Shown: positions 24,661 through 39,722, numbered from the stretch's first letter. The stretch is DNA of 64,000 bases from Rhipicephalus microplus (GCF_043290135.1 NC_134710.1:320484017-320548016), one strand, 5' to 3'. Numbers and translations are program-made. Notes: generated by a model from the letters alone, not told the origin.

Positions 24661-25899
24661 TCTGAAACCCGCTTCGCTTTCAGTTTCTCAATCTGTCTCT
24701 TTCAAATTATCCTTCCTTTCTTTTTCACATTATCGTGATCAGCCCGTCCAACTCTGTTTTTTCCCCCACTACCCTTAATGTCCCAATTTCTTCCATCCTC
24801 TTCGCGGCCCCACTGGCCACCTGCTCCGTTGTCTTCGCCTTCTTAGCGAACATTTTTCGATGACCTTCTCTCCCTCTGCTTTCAATGTTCTAAGCTCTCT
24901 TTTTCCCTCAACTCACCTTTTAGCTGCACCCCCATTCCCAACCACCTCTGCCCCTTTATTTCTTCCTATAGCTCATCCCTTTATTTCTCCCTTTGATTCA
25001 TAGCTCACTGCTCGCTGAAATCCATGTTTAAATGAAGCCTCCTTCAATCAACTTTCCCTTTTGATTCTACTTCGAGAAACCCATAAAACTAACACCATTT
25101 CATCCGCGACAGTGTAAACTCTTCCTTCACCGGGATAGGGGCTGAACTACTTTCGAAACCCTAAAAGGCGGGCGTCATAGACGCATAGTAGGCTAGTTAA
25201 ACTGTTTCACCGATTTCTTGCAGGCCCCTTTTCCAATTATTTCCGGGCATTTTCTTCACTGTCTCTCGCGGCGAACGATACCCCATCAATTTTTTTTCTT
25301 GAAATCAGACGGACTCCTTTTGTTTGATCATCTTCCGGAACTCGCCTTTTAAAGGCGAAGAATGCCGCCTTTAACACTATTATCTTCTTTTGCGCGCAGT
25401 TCGCAGTGAAGTTGGCACGTGAATTATAAAACACAGCAATTCTGACAAGAATTACAGAACGTGCTCATGTGGCGGTGCATGCTTTCTCTGGGGTTCTTTA
25501 TAAATTCGTTCTGATTCGTTTATGAAAATTATAACGCGCAGTACACAGAAATTCAAAAGGCTTTGTACCACTTAACCTGGTAGTCTCGAGCAAATGAATC
25601 AGTCGTTATGGTATTTCTCATTTCCTACTGTATAATAGCACTCCTTTTCTTGTGTTTTGTCTGTGCTCTGGGTTCAGAATCATTACGAATGATTTCTTTT
25701 AACTAGCCCAGCTCACAATCGTCTGATAGAATACTATTCTTTTTACAGAGTTGAAATTGACGTTTCCCACGCATATAAATACGAACCAACAGATATGGCT
25801 TCATAAGATGCACTTATTATGTCATTTTTTCTTATATTGACATAGCTTCGCGTTTAACCGACATTGGAACGAACCTTGCGCCTCTACATTTCAAATTAA
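24661..25899. other. Non-coding stretch
   Basis: It begins CT-rich and becomes AT-rich. No gene, RNA or mobile element is recognised. Confidence 0.6.
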
Positions 25900-26740
25900 G
25901 GAAAGTTGGCTGATCGCCACAGTTCGGCCGCGTCACTAATTGTCGTCATAATCGTAACATCGCATTCTCTTCAACGAGCTTATGCATCATTACCGAGCCT
26001 TCCGGGAGCGGGACTGCGATGTGCGCTGAGCGGCTTTACCCGCGTGCCAATCGGCAGCCCACTCTTACTATCCTCCCGCACTTCACCACACACATGGCTC
26101 TCCACGCAGAGGGACGCAAAATCTCTTCGTCAGAAGGGTCGTCCGGAATTTCCACTTCACAGCCGTGGCTTCAATTCTTATTTCTGTTGCTTCTTTTTAT
26201 TGTTCGAATTTCCTCAAGAGAATTGGAAAGAGTCGGACAAAGGAAAGAGGAGTGACAGCTGGGAAATAGGCGGCGGTCGCTTTTGGATTTTCCGAAAGCC
26301 CGGTGCCGACTCAGAGGCGGTGGCTCGGACGTGCGCAAAAGAGAAGAGGAGAACAGGAGGGGCGGAAAAGGGAATGCAGGAAGAACGGGGAGAAGTCCTG
26401 TGTGGGAGCTCATTGCCAATTCATGAGCCAATTTGTAGATCGATGAAGAGAACACTACTCACCGCGGCCCGAGCCCGCACGCCTTTTCCGTGCATTTCTG
26501 TGTGTTTCGATCGTGCCTTTTTTTCCCCGTCTCTCTGCCGCTTATGTTTTTAATTCCGGGCTGGTTGAGGGGGCGGGGGGTTCGCATGGATGTTCGGAAA
26601 CGCTGGCCATCCTCGCAAAGCTGGTTCGTGTTGTAAACCGGTCAGAATTGGCGGTGAACCGACGTGCGTACGTGTACGTATAGGATCGCGTGAGCTAGGA
26701 TATAGAGGCGTTATTGCAGACGCTCCCCACCCCATAACGT
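25900..26740. other. GC-rich patch with the longest open frame of the window
   Basis: The 215-codon plus frame at 25906-26553 is the longest in the window. Its product is rich in S, R, L and F without domain, signal or repeat structure, and frames on the other strand overlap it. I read it as chance in GC-rich sequence. A single-exon tick-specific gene remains possible but unsupported. Confidence 0.35.
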
Positions 26741-26763
26741 GACGCTCGTCGTGAACCTAGTTC

Positions 26764-28468
<1,705 letters not shown>

Positions 28469-28542
28469 AGAAGAAGAAGAAGAAGAAGAAGAAGAAGAAG
28501 AAGAAGAAGAAGAAGAAGAAGAAGAAGAAGAAGAAGAAGAAG

Positions 28543-28572
<30 letters not shown>
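28469..28572. repeat. (GAA)n microsatellite, about 34 units
   Basis: An uninterrupted purine/pyrimidine GAA array. Arrays of this type and length can form triplex DNA. The long E and F strings in its open frames are artefacts of the repeat. Confidence 0.97.
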
Positions 28573-28573
<1 letters not shown>

Positions 28574-29064
28574 TATATGGTGCCACAGACAGTCATGTAG
28601 CCTTTCGTCTAAATTGAGAACAGCTGTAAATTGGGTGCCATTGTTTTAACGAAATAGCACGTAATTGTCAACTTAAATATTAACTGACAAGTTAGAAACT
28701 ATTGAGAAAGTTAGGTCATAAGCGTCAAAAAGACTAGTTGTAACAATTATAATGTCAAGAGTCTCACAAAATCTCGTGTGATTTGAATGAAACTTTAGGG
28801 GAAAATTTGAAAGACGTAGATTAAGGTGAAGATGTATTTTCTTCGAGATATCGGCGCTCACGCGGGAGCCTTGTTTACAGTGAAGGCTTCGTTGTGATGC
28901 ACGCGATGTGCCTTGCTCGAAATTTTACGTTCACATGCTATGGTGATTTCGGTAGAAAAAGTGGCAATCAAGTGAGACTTTGAGGGAAAATTTTGGACGC
29001 CTAAAAACCACAAGAAGAATGAAGAAGCACAGAAAAATAGCGTATCCTGGCAACTGATTTTTTT
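28573..29064. other. Non-coding stretch
   Basis: Nothing recognisable is seen here. Confidence 0.6.
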
Positions 29065-29165
29065 GTAGGAGAGAGAGAAAGAATAAGTTGAGAGAGAGGC
29101 AGGGAGGTCAACCAGAATTGTAGCATCCGGTTTGCTACCCTGCACTAAGGGGAGGGAGAATGGGA
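29065..29165 (-). mobile_element. LINE 3' untranslated end fragment
   Basis: GAGAGAGGCAGGGAGGTCAACC, then GCATCCGGTTTGCTACCCTG and a GGGGAGGGAGAA block, are in the same order as the 3' end of the LINE at 48545. The TC tail lies on the left, so the orientation is minus. Only the 3' end is kept. Confidence 0.45.
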
Positions 29166-30605
29166 AGAAAGAGGAGAAGAAAAGCGAAGATAAAAGTATA
29201 CGGACGAAATAAAACATAACAAAGGCGGGGCTGCTATAGCCCATTCAATCGGCCTCTGCCACGCGAAAAATTCACTAACGCCTTGATTGATTTTCTGTGC
29301 AAAAACAGATGGTGCCGGCGTTCGAGGAGAACCACAGAAATCATATACGCTGCCCCCCACATGCGCAAACAGTACTGCCTCACATAATCATGAAACATCA
29401 AAACACCAGGTCATTAGAAAGGCATCTATAGTCGACCTACGAAGAGCGAAGTTGGAATTCGGACGTGCGCAAAACCACTGATGTCTCTCGTATACACAAG
29501 TCGGCTTTCTTTTTTTATCCGAAACGCTTCCACTACTTCCCTGGCTAGCTTCCCTTCTGAGCTTTTGCCAAGAACAGAAATGCTTGAGAACCTCGCTTCG
29601 CAGGAGCAGGAATGGAGCTTGCTATGAGATATTATTTAACGAGTACGTGGCCGACGTGCGTTATTGAGTGGGAATTAAGAACCTGTTGCTTCGACTATCC
29701 TCTACAATATAATAAAGTATACTGCAGTTTACAAAACCATAATTAAAAGCAATGGGCGTATACAATATACTCTGGTTTTTTCTTGCATTGCATTCAGAAG
29801 GACTTTTTAAATAAAAATATATGTTTCAATTTGTAATATAACTTTTTGACCAGCTATGACCAATTTCCACGTAGATTTTGGCGCTGCAAATGACGCTGGT
29901 TGGACTTCCTTTCACGGTGGCTGCCTTTCGACGAGTCAAATCCAGTGACATCCTGGCAATTGGACATAGAGCACGACGAAAAACCCTGGCAGCAGAGATT
30001 AATCTGAAGTCCCCCTCTGCATCCCTTTATGGCGTATTTTATAATTTCGTCATAGATTCGGTTCGTAAGGTAGCAGAAAATGTTATTATTCTAGCTCTTA
30101 TCTCTTTCAGCTAATTGTTGCAGGAAATTAGGTGGCTCGCGTTACGCGCTGAACGCGAAACGCGTTGCTTTGTGCTCTCCTAGTCTCGAATGATGCGTAT
30201 AAGCAGTACTTTCACGGTTGTCACTGCGGAAGACAAACATGCGGCCTTCGTAGCCCGCACGTGCGTCCTCTGTTTTTTTTTTTTTTGCAATGCAGTTTAA
30301 TGACGATTCGCAAGCTTTGTCTCTGGCAGGAATCATAATAGTGCGTCATCGCCATGCTCACCTTTGGCTCCAAGTGGCTGCTGTGGGCGATGCCAGCCCG
30401 AAGCGGAACCCAGCTACCCCTTGGAAACAGCCGCAATCTGTGGCCTCCATATGCTTGCCTCTAGTAGCGCGTATAGTAGCGCGTTGCATCGCGTTCGTTG
30501 ATGTACGTTTCTTATATCTGTCTGTTTCTCTCTCCCTATTTGTCTCTCTTTCTATTTATTCAGTTCATCTACCTCTACACCATCCTTCGCTTTGTTTGCT
30601 CAGTA

Positions 30606-30606
<1 letters not shown>
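29166..30606. other. Non-coding stretch
   Basis: No gene or repeat is recognised. Short open frames at 29878-30114 and 30290-30613 lack domains. Confidence 0.55.
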
Positions 30607-30786
<180 letters not shown>

Positions 30787-30840
30787 TCCTCCAAATGACA
30801 CCGTAAGGGAGCTTCCCTCAGCATTCTTTAACTGCATGGA

Positions 30841-31060
30841 CCGCCGCGGTGCAGCCGGTGGTCATATATATAGTGCTCGGTTGTTGATCGTAACGATCGA
30901 CACCGGTTCGATCCCGGTCACAACGGTCGCACTTCGATTGAGGTGAAGTCAAGGTCTGGGTGCGCGTTTAAAAGACCGCATGTAGTATAATTTTCTGGAG
31001 CCCTCCACTACGGCGTGCTTCATCAGATTGTGGTTTCGGTCCGTAAAACCACACGCATTT
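30841..31060 (+). mobile_element. Divergent Ruka-related SINE
   Basis: The head CCGCCGCGGTGCAGCCGGTGG with B box CGGTTCGATCCCGG is followed by GGTCTGGGTGCGCGTTTAAA and GGAGCCCTCCACTACGGCG. It ends in GTAAAACCACACGC with no AATC tail. It sits about 50 bp right of the GATA array. Confidence 0.8.
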
Positions 31061-32349
31061 TAGGCAGTAGCTTTATATGCCTCATGGAACGGGAAATTTG
31101 AGCTTCTTTCGTGACATTAAATACCCTCATCTCCAAGAAAATCTAGAACGGCGTGTAACCATGTAATCGCATGATTGGTGTCGTACGCAAAAAAATGAAC
31201 ATTTTTCGGATCATTATCATCGAATCAGGGTTTTCTGGTGTATTATGGGGTTCATCTATCCACCACTGAACACATTTCAAGATTATTCCATAAATAAAAA
31301 CCTAGTGTGCTTCATCTATTAATCAGGTTTCTTTTTCTTTCTTTTTTTGGGGGTTGAGCAGCTTGCGTGGAGCTCAGGTGACTCGCCTCGTGCTCGACTC
31401 ACGTCGTCTGCCCGCAGTTGCGGGATTGATCTGGAACATCTGTACTTACTTAGGCGCATTTAGTAAAAATAAAAAGCCTGTCGACGACGCATAATCTGTA
31501 AAAGCTATTATTTTCGCACGCCTTTTACTTATGGGAAGATAATTTCTCGGCTTATAAATGCAGTAAAATGCGAGAGCACGCGGAAAAATCATAAAACAAC
31601 CAGAAAAAATATGGCGTAAAACAAAGGACAGTTCATTTTCCCAGGTAATGTTGATGATGAACGACCCGAACACCACATGACACTGATATACCACCGAAGT
31701 AGTCGCATATTTGGCTGCAGCTGCGCAAAACTGCGGCAGGTGGAGAACGATTAATTACCCTCAAGAAAAAGGCTGCGTGTGTGGCGTATATGCATAGCCA
31801 GATGATATTGAGGAAGGAGAGGGTGCGAATCAGCACCTACATAAAATTTTTCAGTTTGTATGGGCATATGACCTGTGTGGGTATGTACACACACATATAA
31901 AAGCTTATGCACGTGCGTGCGCATACACCCAAGCTTAATCGCCACAACTTCATAAGCAAATTTATGCGGAGATGAGTATTTTGATCCTATACAGCGGAGA
32001 TCTCAAATACGCAGCTCATCGACTTCTATAATAGTGACCTACAGCCTGCTTGTGACTCTCTTCATACAATATTTTTATATATATTTAAGAAGTATGTTTA
32101 TTAGTGAACCATGCATGACTTGTCTTAAGAATTGTTTTTCCCGAAGCACCCCTTCCGGTTGCCATGTATTGGTACATCACTATGTAACGAAACCCAGACT
32201 CTGGGCCAATATTTTCATAATTTTGCCTATTGATATCGGTATTAATATGTTGTTCGTATCTTGGCATCAAATCTTCCTAATGGCCCGTAGATGAAATATG
32301 AAACGGGGCTCTCAAATATCCACAATAGCGGAAATGTTTACGCACTACA
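31061..32349. other. Non-coding stretch
   Basis: A weak tRNA-like match (GGAGCTCAGGTGACTCG then GCGGGATTGATCTGG) lies at 31366-31434, probably an eroded tRNA-derived repeat. Nothing else is recognised. Confidence 0.5.
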
Positions 32350-32364
32350 CCCCCCCCCCCCCCC
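32350..32364 (+). repeat. Poly-C run
   Basis: A homopolymer of about 15 C residues; prone to length error in sequencing. Confidence 0.9.
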
Positions 32365-32518
32365 TCATTTTCTTCGGTCCTGCCTTCTTCGCAAACATGG
32401 CCCTTGCAAGAGCACAATTTTGTGCCAGCGGCATGCTACTTGAAGTGAGTTTGATGCCACTGATATGCAGAAACCAGTGATACGGCATCGAGAAACAAGC
32501 ACTTGCGATACGTATAAA

Positions 32519-32722
32519 CAGGTCACGGGTTCAAATACCGGCTGCGGCGGCTGCATTTCCGATGGAGGCGGAAATGTTGTAGGCCCGTGTACTCAGATTT
32601 GGGTCCACGTTAAAGAACCCCAGGTGGTAGAAATTTTCGGAGCCCTCCACTACGGCGTCTCTCATATTCATATGGTGGTTTTGGGACATTAAACCCCACA
32701 TATCAATCAATCAATCAATTAC
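32519..32722 (+). mobile_element. Ruka-like SINE, 5'-truncated
   Basis: The copy begins inside the tRNA-like head just before the B box (CAGGTCACGGGTTCAAATACC), so the A box is missing. Body and an AATCAATCAATCAAT tail are complete and little diverged. No target duplication is evident. Truncation before the A box removes internal promoter function. Confidence 0.9.
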
Positions 32723-33779
32723 TCGCGAGTGCCGTACCAGATGCCAAAATGTTAGTAAATTTCTGTATGCCAAATTCGTCGTCTCGTCTTCCGTAAAGGA
32801 ACTGTGTAAAAGCGAGTAATTATGGGCTTTTAAGTGCCAACGCAATGGTTTGCGTGTTAGGAACGTCGTATTTGGGAAACTACAGATAAGTTTAGACTAT
32901 CCCAAATATTTTACGTAATCATTTCATCGTGTGCACTTTTCATTTTTAGTACGAAACACACGGTTGAAAAGAAATGAACCGCCGATGGAATGATGAGGTA
33001 GCAGTGGGGTTCATTGTTAATTTTTTAAAAACCTGCTTTCGGTGCAATTTATACACTGCTATGGAGAAATGGGAACCAAGAAAAGGACCCGTAGCATCTA
33101 TTCCTACGAAAGCAAATGATGTAACAAGACAACGGTTACTATTCGACTGATGTGTTTAGATATATGATATGGCAGTATGGTAAATAAAAAGCTGACCTAT
33201 AAATGCTTCTTCCTGCCACTGTATGATCACAAAGAAGCGCATGTGTCGGTGTAGTATACCATTAATAATTCATGGGCTGCCGCTTTTTTCGCCTTCAGCA
33301 GTCTGAATGCTGATACACTGCAACATAACTCTGATTATGACTCATATTTTTGTGAGTTAAAGGTTACTTATAGTATTCTGCGCATGACCGGTTTGCATTT
33401 TCAAATGTTATGGGCAAGGAGCCTTCGGCCCGATTGCGTTATCAATTTTTTTATGTGCATAGCTCGCATGCAACACTTCTGAAGAGAGGCGAGTTCCAGA
33501 ACGACCCAGAAAAAAAAAAACAGAACAGTCGTCTATATTGTGGATATGTACGGTATGTATAATAGTAGTGCGCTCAGGTCAGTGAAATTATGAAAACGGG
33601 CCAATGCGCCTTTCTCGACACAGCCGAAGCGAACGCGTTATATTTTATCGATACACCCAGTTTTTGTGACAGGACGTTTTCGACCTCTTCGATATGATTC
33701 AAGCCGCTGTTTATACAGCTCGGAATGAACAGGACGAACGTATAGGAGGGTAGACCTGTAACGCGATGTGTCGCCACCG
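32723..33779. other. Non-coding stretch
   Basis: Nothing recognisable is seen here. Confidence 0.6.
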
Positions 33780-34640
33780 CTACTTCGGCTCATTCTCTTG
33801 TGCGCTGTGTATTGGAGTGCATGTTTGCTTCGCTGTCCCATCGATATTCACAGTCCTCTCAGTATTCATGATTCTCTTTCTGAACCACGCTTGAGATTAG
33901 CTCGCGATTGATAAAGCGGCCTTTCCGGAGATCTATTTCCCCCCATAGTTCTTTCATCAATTTCGCTCTCGCCACTCGTTCCCCTCTCGCATTCGTTGTA
34001 TACCTCGGCCGGTATTTCTTTGATCCGCGACTTCACAGCGGTTCGTACGACCCGAGCTCGCACGCGCACTCGCCTTTTCTGTGTGGTGTTGCTGCGCCCG
34101 GATGCCCGGCGAGCCGGGCCGCACTCCCCATGCAGTTCCCCCGTTCTGTTCCGGCGGAGACCTTATATCCGTACGAGAAAATGGGGGAGGTGTGCTTATA
34201 AGGACGGAGGCGAAGTCTCTCCCAAGTCTGATCACGTCTCGAGACAGAAGGCGACCGGCACTGGATTGAGACCTCGGCCGTCGTGCCGAGACCAGAACCG
34301 TGGGGAGCGGGGTTCGCCTAACTTATATCTGTGTTTACAGAGTGCTAAGCGGCTTTTCTGTTTGAGACACTTTTTTGACGTCGCTTGTAACTACTTTCTG
34401 TTCGTACCGCTCGCGTTGCGTCCAGCGTTTCTCGCTGTCGGAGCGGAATTGGAGTCGCCGGGTGGATGACGCGCCGCGGGACGCCCTGCGCCATTTCTGT
34501 ATACTGTGTGTCCAATTTAGACGCGCTACCCAAGCCGGCGACTTGTGTTTCTACTTGCTGCCGAACTTTGTGACGCTGTTCATCTGTGTGCGTGTGCGCG
34601 TTGCGCCTGTTTGAAACTCTCACTGAATGAAAGTTAAAAC
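33780..34640. other. GC-rich patch, possible promoter or 5' exon region
   Basis: CpG-rich sequence with two TATA-like sites (CCTTATATCC near 34172 and GCTTATAAGG near 34195) on the plus strand. Open frames on both strands lack domains. No transposon is inserted. A promoter is possible but unproven. Confidence 0.3.
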
Positions 34641-35685
34641 GATGTCAGGAAAAAAAAAAGAAAAGTCGATGACCTCGCCTGTTATTAAAGTGCGTGGGCG
34701 TTTGTGAACGCGAATGTGTTATAAATAGGTGGTTTAAGCAGGTAGTATTATAAACGAACATTGTGCAATAAATCACGTCTGCCGTTCGTAACTTTTTAAT
34801 CGAGTGAGGCAAATTCGCCCCGCTCATCTGCTGGTAATCTTAGACGTAAAATGAGTGTGGCTGTATGTAGGCCCCGCCGCAGTATTACTGTTTGTGGTGC
34901 ATTTATGCTGAGAAGAGAGTGCTTGTAGGCAAGACAGTTATAAGTGACGCCAATGATGCAACGTGCAAGTGTACACAGTATGAAAAATTGGGACCTCTGT
35001 TTAGATGACTGCACGAGTATTTCTATGCACTTCTTTTTTTTGTTCTTACTTACAAGATCGCAATGGCATGTTGGCACGAGGATATCACACAGAATACTTC
35101 ATCGTCTCATGAACAGGTGCAATGGTGCAAGGTTTTGTAAACGGGTACTCATAATCAGTTGCATAGTAAGAGGATCGGCATCGCGAAGCAACTATCCATG
35201 CAACATTGCAGACCTCGGCCTAAACCACAGCATCAACTGCCAAAAGGTTGGTCTGTTAAGCATGGTGAAGATATTGAGTAGCCAAGATTGCGGTTATTAT
35301 CCGGAAATACAGTACGAAAAGTTTACATAGTTGGCTAATTTCATTCTTTCGCTTTTTTGTTTTGTTTTTTTTTTTGCAAAAAAAGAAAACATAGCGAGGC
35401 TTGCCTCATTCCGCAATGTGAACCATTGCGGCCACCTGAAAGGTCCAATTGGTAATCGCAGAGATGGAATTTTAAATAGAGCTTTTGCCTAATAATCGGG
35501 GTATCGTGTTGCTATCACGAGAGACACAGGTTTATTCATACTTCAAGCATAAATCAGGCCATTCCTTAAGTGCAAGCTATTCGTAAAAGCATCCGCCTCC
35601 AGCAGCGCGGTGCTGAAGATCCGGGAAGTTTGCAAAGAATGCCTGACGTAAAAGGGCAGAGGTCCAGGCGTGATCACATAGGACT

Positions 35686-35686
<1 letters not shown>
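34641..35686. other. Non-coding stretch
   Basis: The 128-codon frame at 34944-35330 has no recognisable domain. Nothing else is seen. Confidence 0.55.

Positions 35687-35747
<61 letters not shown>
35687..35747 (+). repeat. (AATC)n array, about 15 units
   Basis: This is the tail repeat of the Ruka-like SINE, but no SINE body adjoins it on either side. It is longer than any SINE tail in the window. Confidence 0.95.
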
Positions 35748-36110
35748 TGACGTATTTATTGTCTTAATGATAAAAATAATTTGAACACCTCTTTTACCGT
35801 TATAAATTTGCAGCTTGAAATTGCGGTTTATTAACTGTTGAAAATCTCAAACACCGTTTTTAAAACCAGCATGTTGATGAATAGTTTGAGAAAAGGCAAG
35901 CGAAAAAACTCCCAAGCATTTCCCCGAGGGTGAACATGGTTAAGTGCGAATACACGGGGTGATGCTATGAGGGGTATTTATTAATTCGCACTATTAAATT
36001 TATTATTCACACTATGGTGCCTTTATGGTGTAATGGTTCCTGGGAATCGCAATTTGATCACACGGGGGAGTTTACGTTAACTCACTGGCGAATGCCAACG
36101 GATTTTAACT
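35748..36110. other. Non-coding stretch
   Basis: A weak tRNA-like motif (TGGTGTAATGGTTCC) occurs near 36025. No other feature is seen. Confidence 0.5.
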
Positions 36111-36370
36111 TTACTCCCCCTCACGACCCGCTCTCGACGGGAGACTGAGAGAGAAGGCGGGCGCGCGAGAAAGAGGGGTGCGCGCGCAGCTGCAGCGAGC
36201 GAGGAGAGCGGAGGAGCCAGCGAAGGGGAAGGGGGTATAAGGCGCGTTACTGACACCGACATCAGCGTCGCGTCCCTGGCTTATTCGGTAGAGCGTCGCG
36301 CTGCGGCCCGCCAAGTCCTCTTTCTTTTAAACATAGAGAGAAGACTGCGGACGCCGCCGACGGCGGTGGA
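36111..36370 (+). promoter_or_regulatory. Candidate core promoter in a GC-rich patch
   Basis: A TATA-like GGTATAAGG (TATAA at 36236-36240) is followed 26-28 bp later by an initiator-like CATCAGC (TCAG at 36262-36265). This is the spacing typical of arthropod core promoters. The sequence just upstream is purine-rich and CpG-rich. No coding exon can be recognised downstream. The match may be chance. Confidence 0.25.
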
Positions 36371-39300
36371 TGGTTTGGGGTCGCTTATAAAGTGTGTTTG
36401 AGTTTGAATAGAAATACTCGTCTCTGATAACAAGCTAGGGCGAGAAAAAAAAGAAAGGGAAGTGCCAACCTCACCCCAGCTGCGAATGAAGCAGAAACCA
36501 AAATGTTCATAGTCAGCACGGCTCGTCGGCATAGCTCAGTTGGAGATTAGGTGGCATAAGCTGAGCGCGCTCGAAATGTCATAGGCTATAGGTGATTTGA
36601 CGTAACACCCGTAGGTGCTGCAGCCTGGGCTATTAAATCAACGTTTTTTCCAACTTTTTTAACTTTGTGACGTCAATCGATAAGGTCGTCAAAAGTAGAT
36701 GGCACAAACCAACTGTTTTTATGCGTATGCCCCGGCACAGTTTGTTTGTTGATAAAGACAGGTGAGATCAACTGCTCATTATGGCGGCACCGAACCCATC
36801 CGTAAGGTAGTCTACATATATGCTTGAATTTGGTTTATAATTTCGTCTGCTTTGGTGCGTTACTAATAATAACATTAATAACAATGTGCAATTAGCAGCC
36901 GTCCAAACTTTCTAAGGTGGTTCGTAACGTATCTAGTGCTCATTTAGAATTAACTTAAATAAAGCGGAATTGTACTGTTGTGTTGTGCGAACTGTCTAGT
37001 CTTGTTCCGTGCCGTACGAGACTGCCTTACAGATAACGAACTTAATTTGAACCAGAGGGGCTCCACGGAGATGAGAAATCATTTTATGGGAAAATCTCCT
37101 GCGTCATGACGAAAATGCTACTCTCATGTGCAAAAAAAAAAAAAACCCTGAACCCCCCGAGAAAAGTACAGCAAGAAATTGTTGCTATGCAAAAAAAAAA
37201 AAGGAATCCAGTTTCTTGACGTGCAAACACAATTAACTTCGACCGTTAAGCCTACACAATTACAGTTTTAGTAAAGTTTTTTTTTTCTGAAAGCAGAGCT
37301 GGTTGTTTGCGTGGTCATTGACAAACACGTAGACTCCGAGAAAGGTCGCACGTATACGTGGTTTTCATTTAATTTTACGTGCGTATAGTTATCTTTCAAA
37401 GAAGCGAACTGTTTGCCGCGTCCTACCAGTAAATGTTCTGAGTGTCTTCTTTCACTTCTGTTGAAATATACTATACATGTTCTTGAAGCTGGCTACCGTG
37501 AAACAGCATTTGCTCACAGTGCTGAAGCAACGTGTATGCATTGATTCTTTCACAGGCTCGTTTATTGATACAGGAATATGTTTCTTTTGAGATCGGTGCC
37601 ATTATCGGTGCCAAAGTAGAACTAGTCATATAGGGCGTTTTGCGGTCGCAATGAGATGAAGAAGGTTGATTACTATGTCAGCTGTCTTTTCCGTAAATAT
37701 AAGTTGGGGAGCTCACTTTAATTTTTTTGCAGAATATATAAACGCATATTTTGAAGTAGTCTTAAATAATTCAAATATTATTTAGCTACCTTTTTTAGGA
37801 GGCCTTTGTTTTTTGCGTATGAATAGACAGCCATGTTTTAAATGCATATATTCGGCAATGCTAAGAAAAACTAGCGCTATAGAAAAGCGCAGAAATAGAC
37901 AGGCGGATGAACACAACGAAAATTTGTGTGATTTTCCTGATGCTTATTTCTTTTACCACCGGTTCCGCACAACAGTGTTGTAGAAAAAAAAAACAATCGC
38001 TCAGCGTTAGTTGTACCTGAGAGAGCCACATGCCTCTCATATTAAAGAAATATATACATATCATGATTATCAGAGGCATCCGGCATATCTTGTTTTGGGA
38101 CACTGGTATTGTAACCTCACAATTCATTTGTGCATGCAAAAAAACAAGTAAGTCCGAGAGGCATAGGCCTCTTGAGTAAAAAAAAAAAAGGCCTTTAAAA
38201 AGGAACGTATCCAGCACTTTTTTTTTAATGAAACGTCGTAATTTCCCTTGTGTTCAGTGCCTTGTCCATCAGCTCCGTATAAACACATCTTGCCTTTCTC
38301 AAGAAGTTGTGCTGTCGAACTCGGAGACGGCCCAGAAATCGGTGGGTAACTGAAGCTGACATTGTAACACAGAAATATAGTTTCTGTCATCGTTGTCGTC
38401 GTCATCATCATCTCTGAATGCCGCACAATTTCTCTCCTTTCCAAACAGCCTCTAAATAATAAATAACCACTGTCTTGCGAGAGCTGATTGCATTTCATGC
38501 CAACAAATTTCATTATTTCTTTACGGCGCCAATGTAGCGCAAAAAAAGACACAGACAAGAAAGTGAACGCCACAAGCACTTACTAGTGGGGTTCACTTTC
38601 TTGTTCAGGTAACTGTAGTAGCTGCTCGCATGTTTTCATGTGCTTGTCTTTTCTAGCGTTACATTTACGCCGTAATAAATCAGTACCAACTCGTTCACCT
38701 CTCCATTTTGCTTCACATCATTGCATATCATACCACGTAATTATTTGCTTTGAATGATTCTCTGTATGCTACATCACATTCAGACTTAATACAAAGAAAC
38801 CGAACAATTTTCTATTTCTCACATTACCGTATGTGAGCACTGAGAAGCTCAAGAACACCCCATGGCACCACCATGTTCAAACAAAACAAATCACAGCTGT
38901 CAGAAAGTTATTGAGCACTATCCTTCCGTCTTGTTAGGTTGAATAAAAGCCCTTCATTTGTAGGACGATGCGACATATCAGAGTACTTGGTTTTATTAAT
39001 CTACTCTGCCCCTCTCTTACAGCAAGCAGACTGAACAACCAGTAGCAACACTACCCGCACGTTTTAAGACACCTTCTGGGATCCACCAAAATAGGTCACT
39101 CTGCAATGCCGTTTATGGCTAAGAGGGGCTATCACGGACTACTTTTTCTTCAGCGTCGGGATAGTTGTCAACCCTCTTCGTGACAGCTGTTGTAGCAGCC
39201 ATTTTGACAGCAGTCTTCGTGACAGCAGCCATTTTGGAATGTCGTCCAGAGAGTTCGTTGCGCCTTAGGGCGAAGAAGGCATTCCTGAAATTATTGAGCC

Positions 39301-39596
39301 CAATAGAACTTCTGCGGCGGTTATGTACTAATGGCGACAAAGTGACTGAAGAGTGGCATTTTGTGCGTGTGTACTCTCCCTGTCGCTCTTTCTGTCTGCC
39401 TCTAAACTCCCCTCTCTTTTTCCCCAGCGCAGAGTAGCGTACCAGATGTGCTAATTGGGTTGACATCTCAGCCTTTCCTCTGTCTTTGTGGTTCCTTCTT
39501 TTTTGTTTTATTTTACTTTTTCATCACATGTCAAGTATTGGCCCGTTCATTTGCAAACGACGCATGATGCGCAGGTATCTTTCCCTAACTTAAAGC
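36371..39596. other. Non-coding stretch
   Basis: About 3.2 kb of average or AT-rich sequence with A-runs. At 39182-39236 two imperfect units of GACAGCAG..AGCCATTTTG form a short tandem duplication. No gene, RNA or transposon is recognised. Confidence 0.55.
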
Positions 39597-39599
39597 TTC

Positions 39600-39690
<91 letters not shown>

Positions 39691-39722
39691 TAGATAGATA
39701 GATAGCTAGCTAGCTAGCTACC

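Noticed and set aside
25906..26553. 215-codon open frame, the longest in the window
   Set aside because: The product has no domain or plausible fold signal, the region is GC-rich with overlapping frames on the other strand, and no splice or promoter context supports it.
36280..36310. tRNA-like A box (TGGCTTATTCGGTAGAGC)
   Set aside because: No B box or tRNA stems follow at the right spacing. A similar lone A box at about 36527 also lacks a partner.
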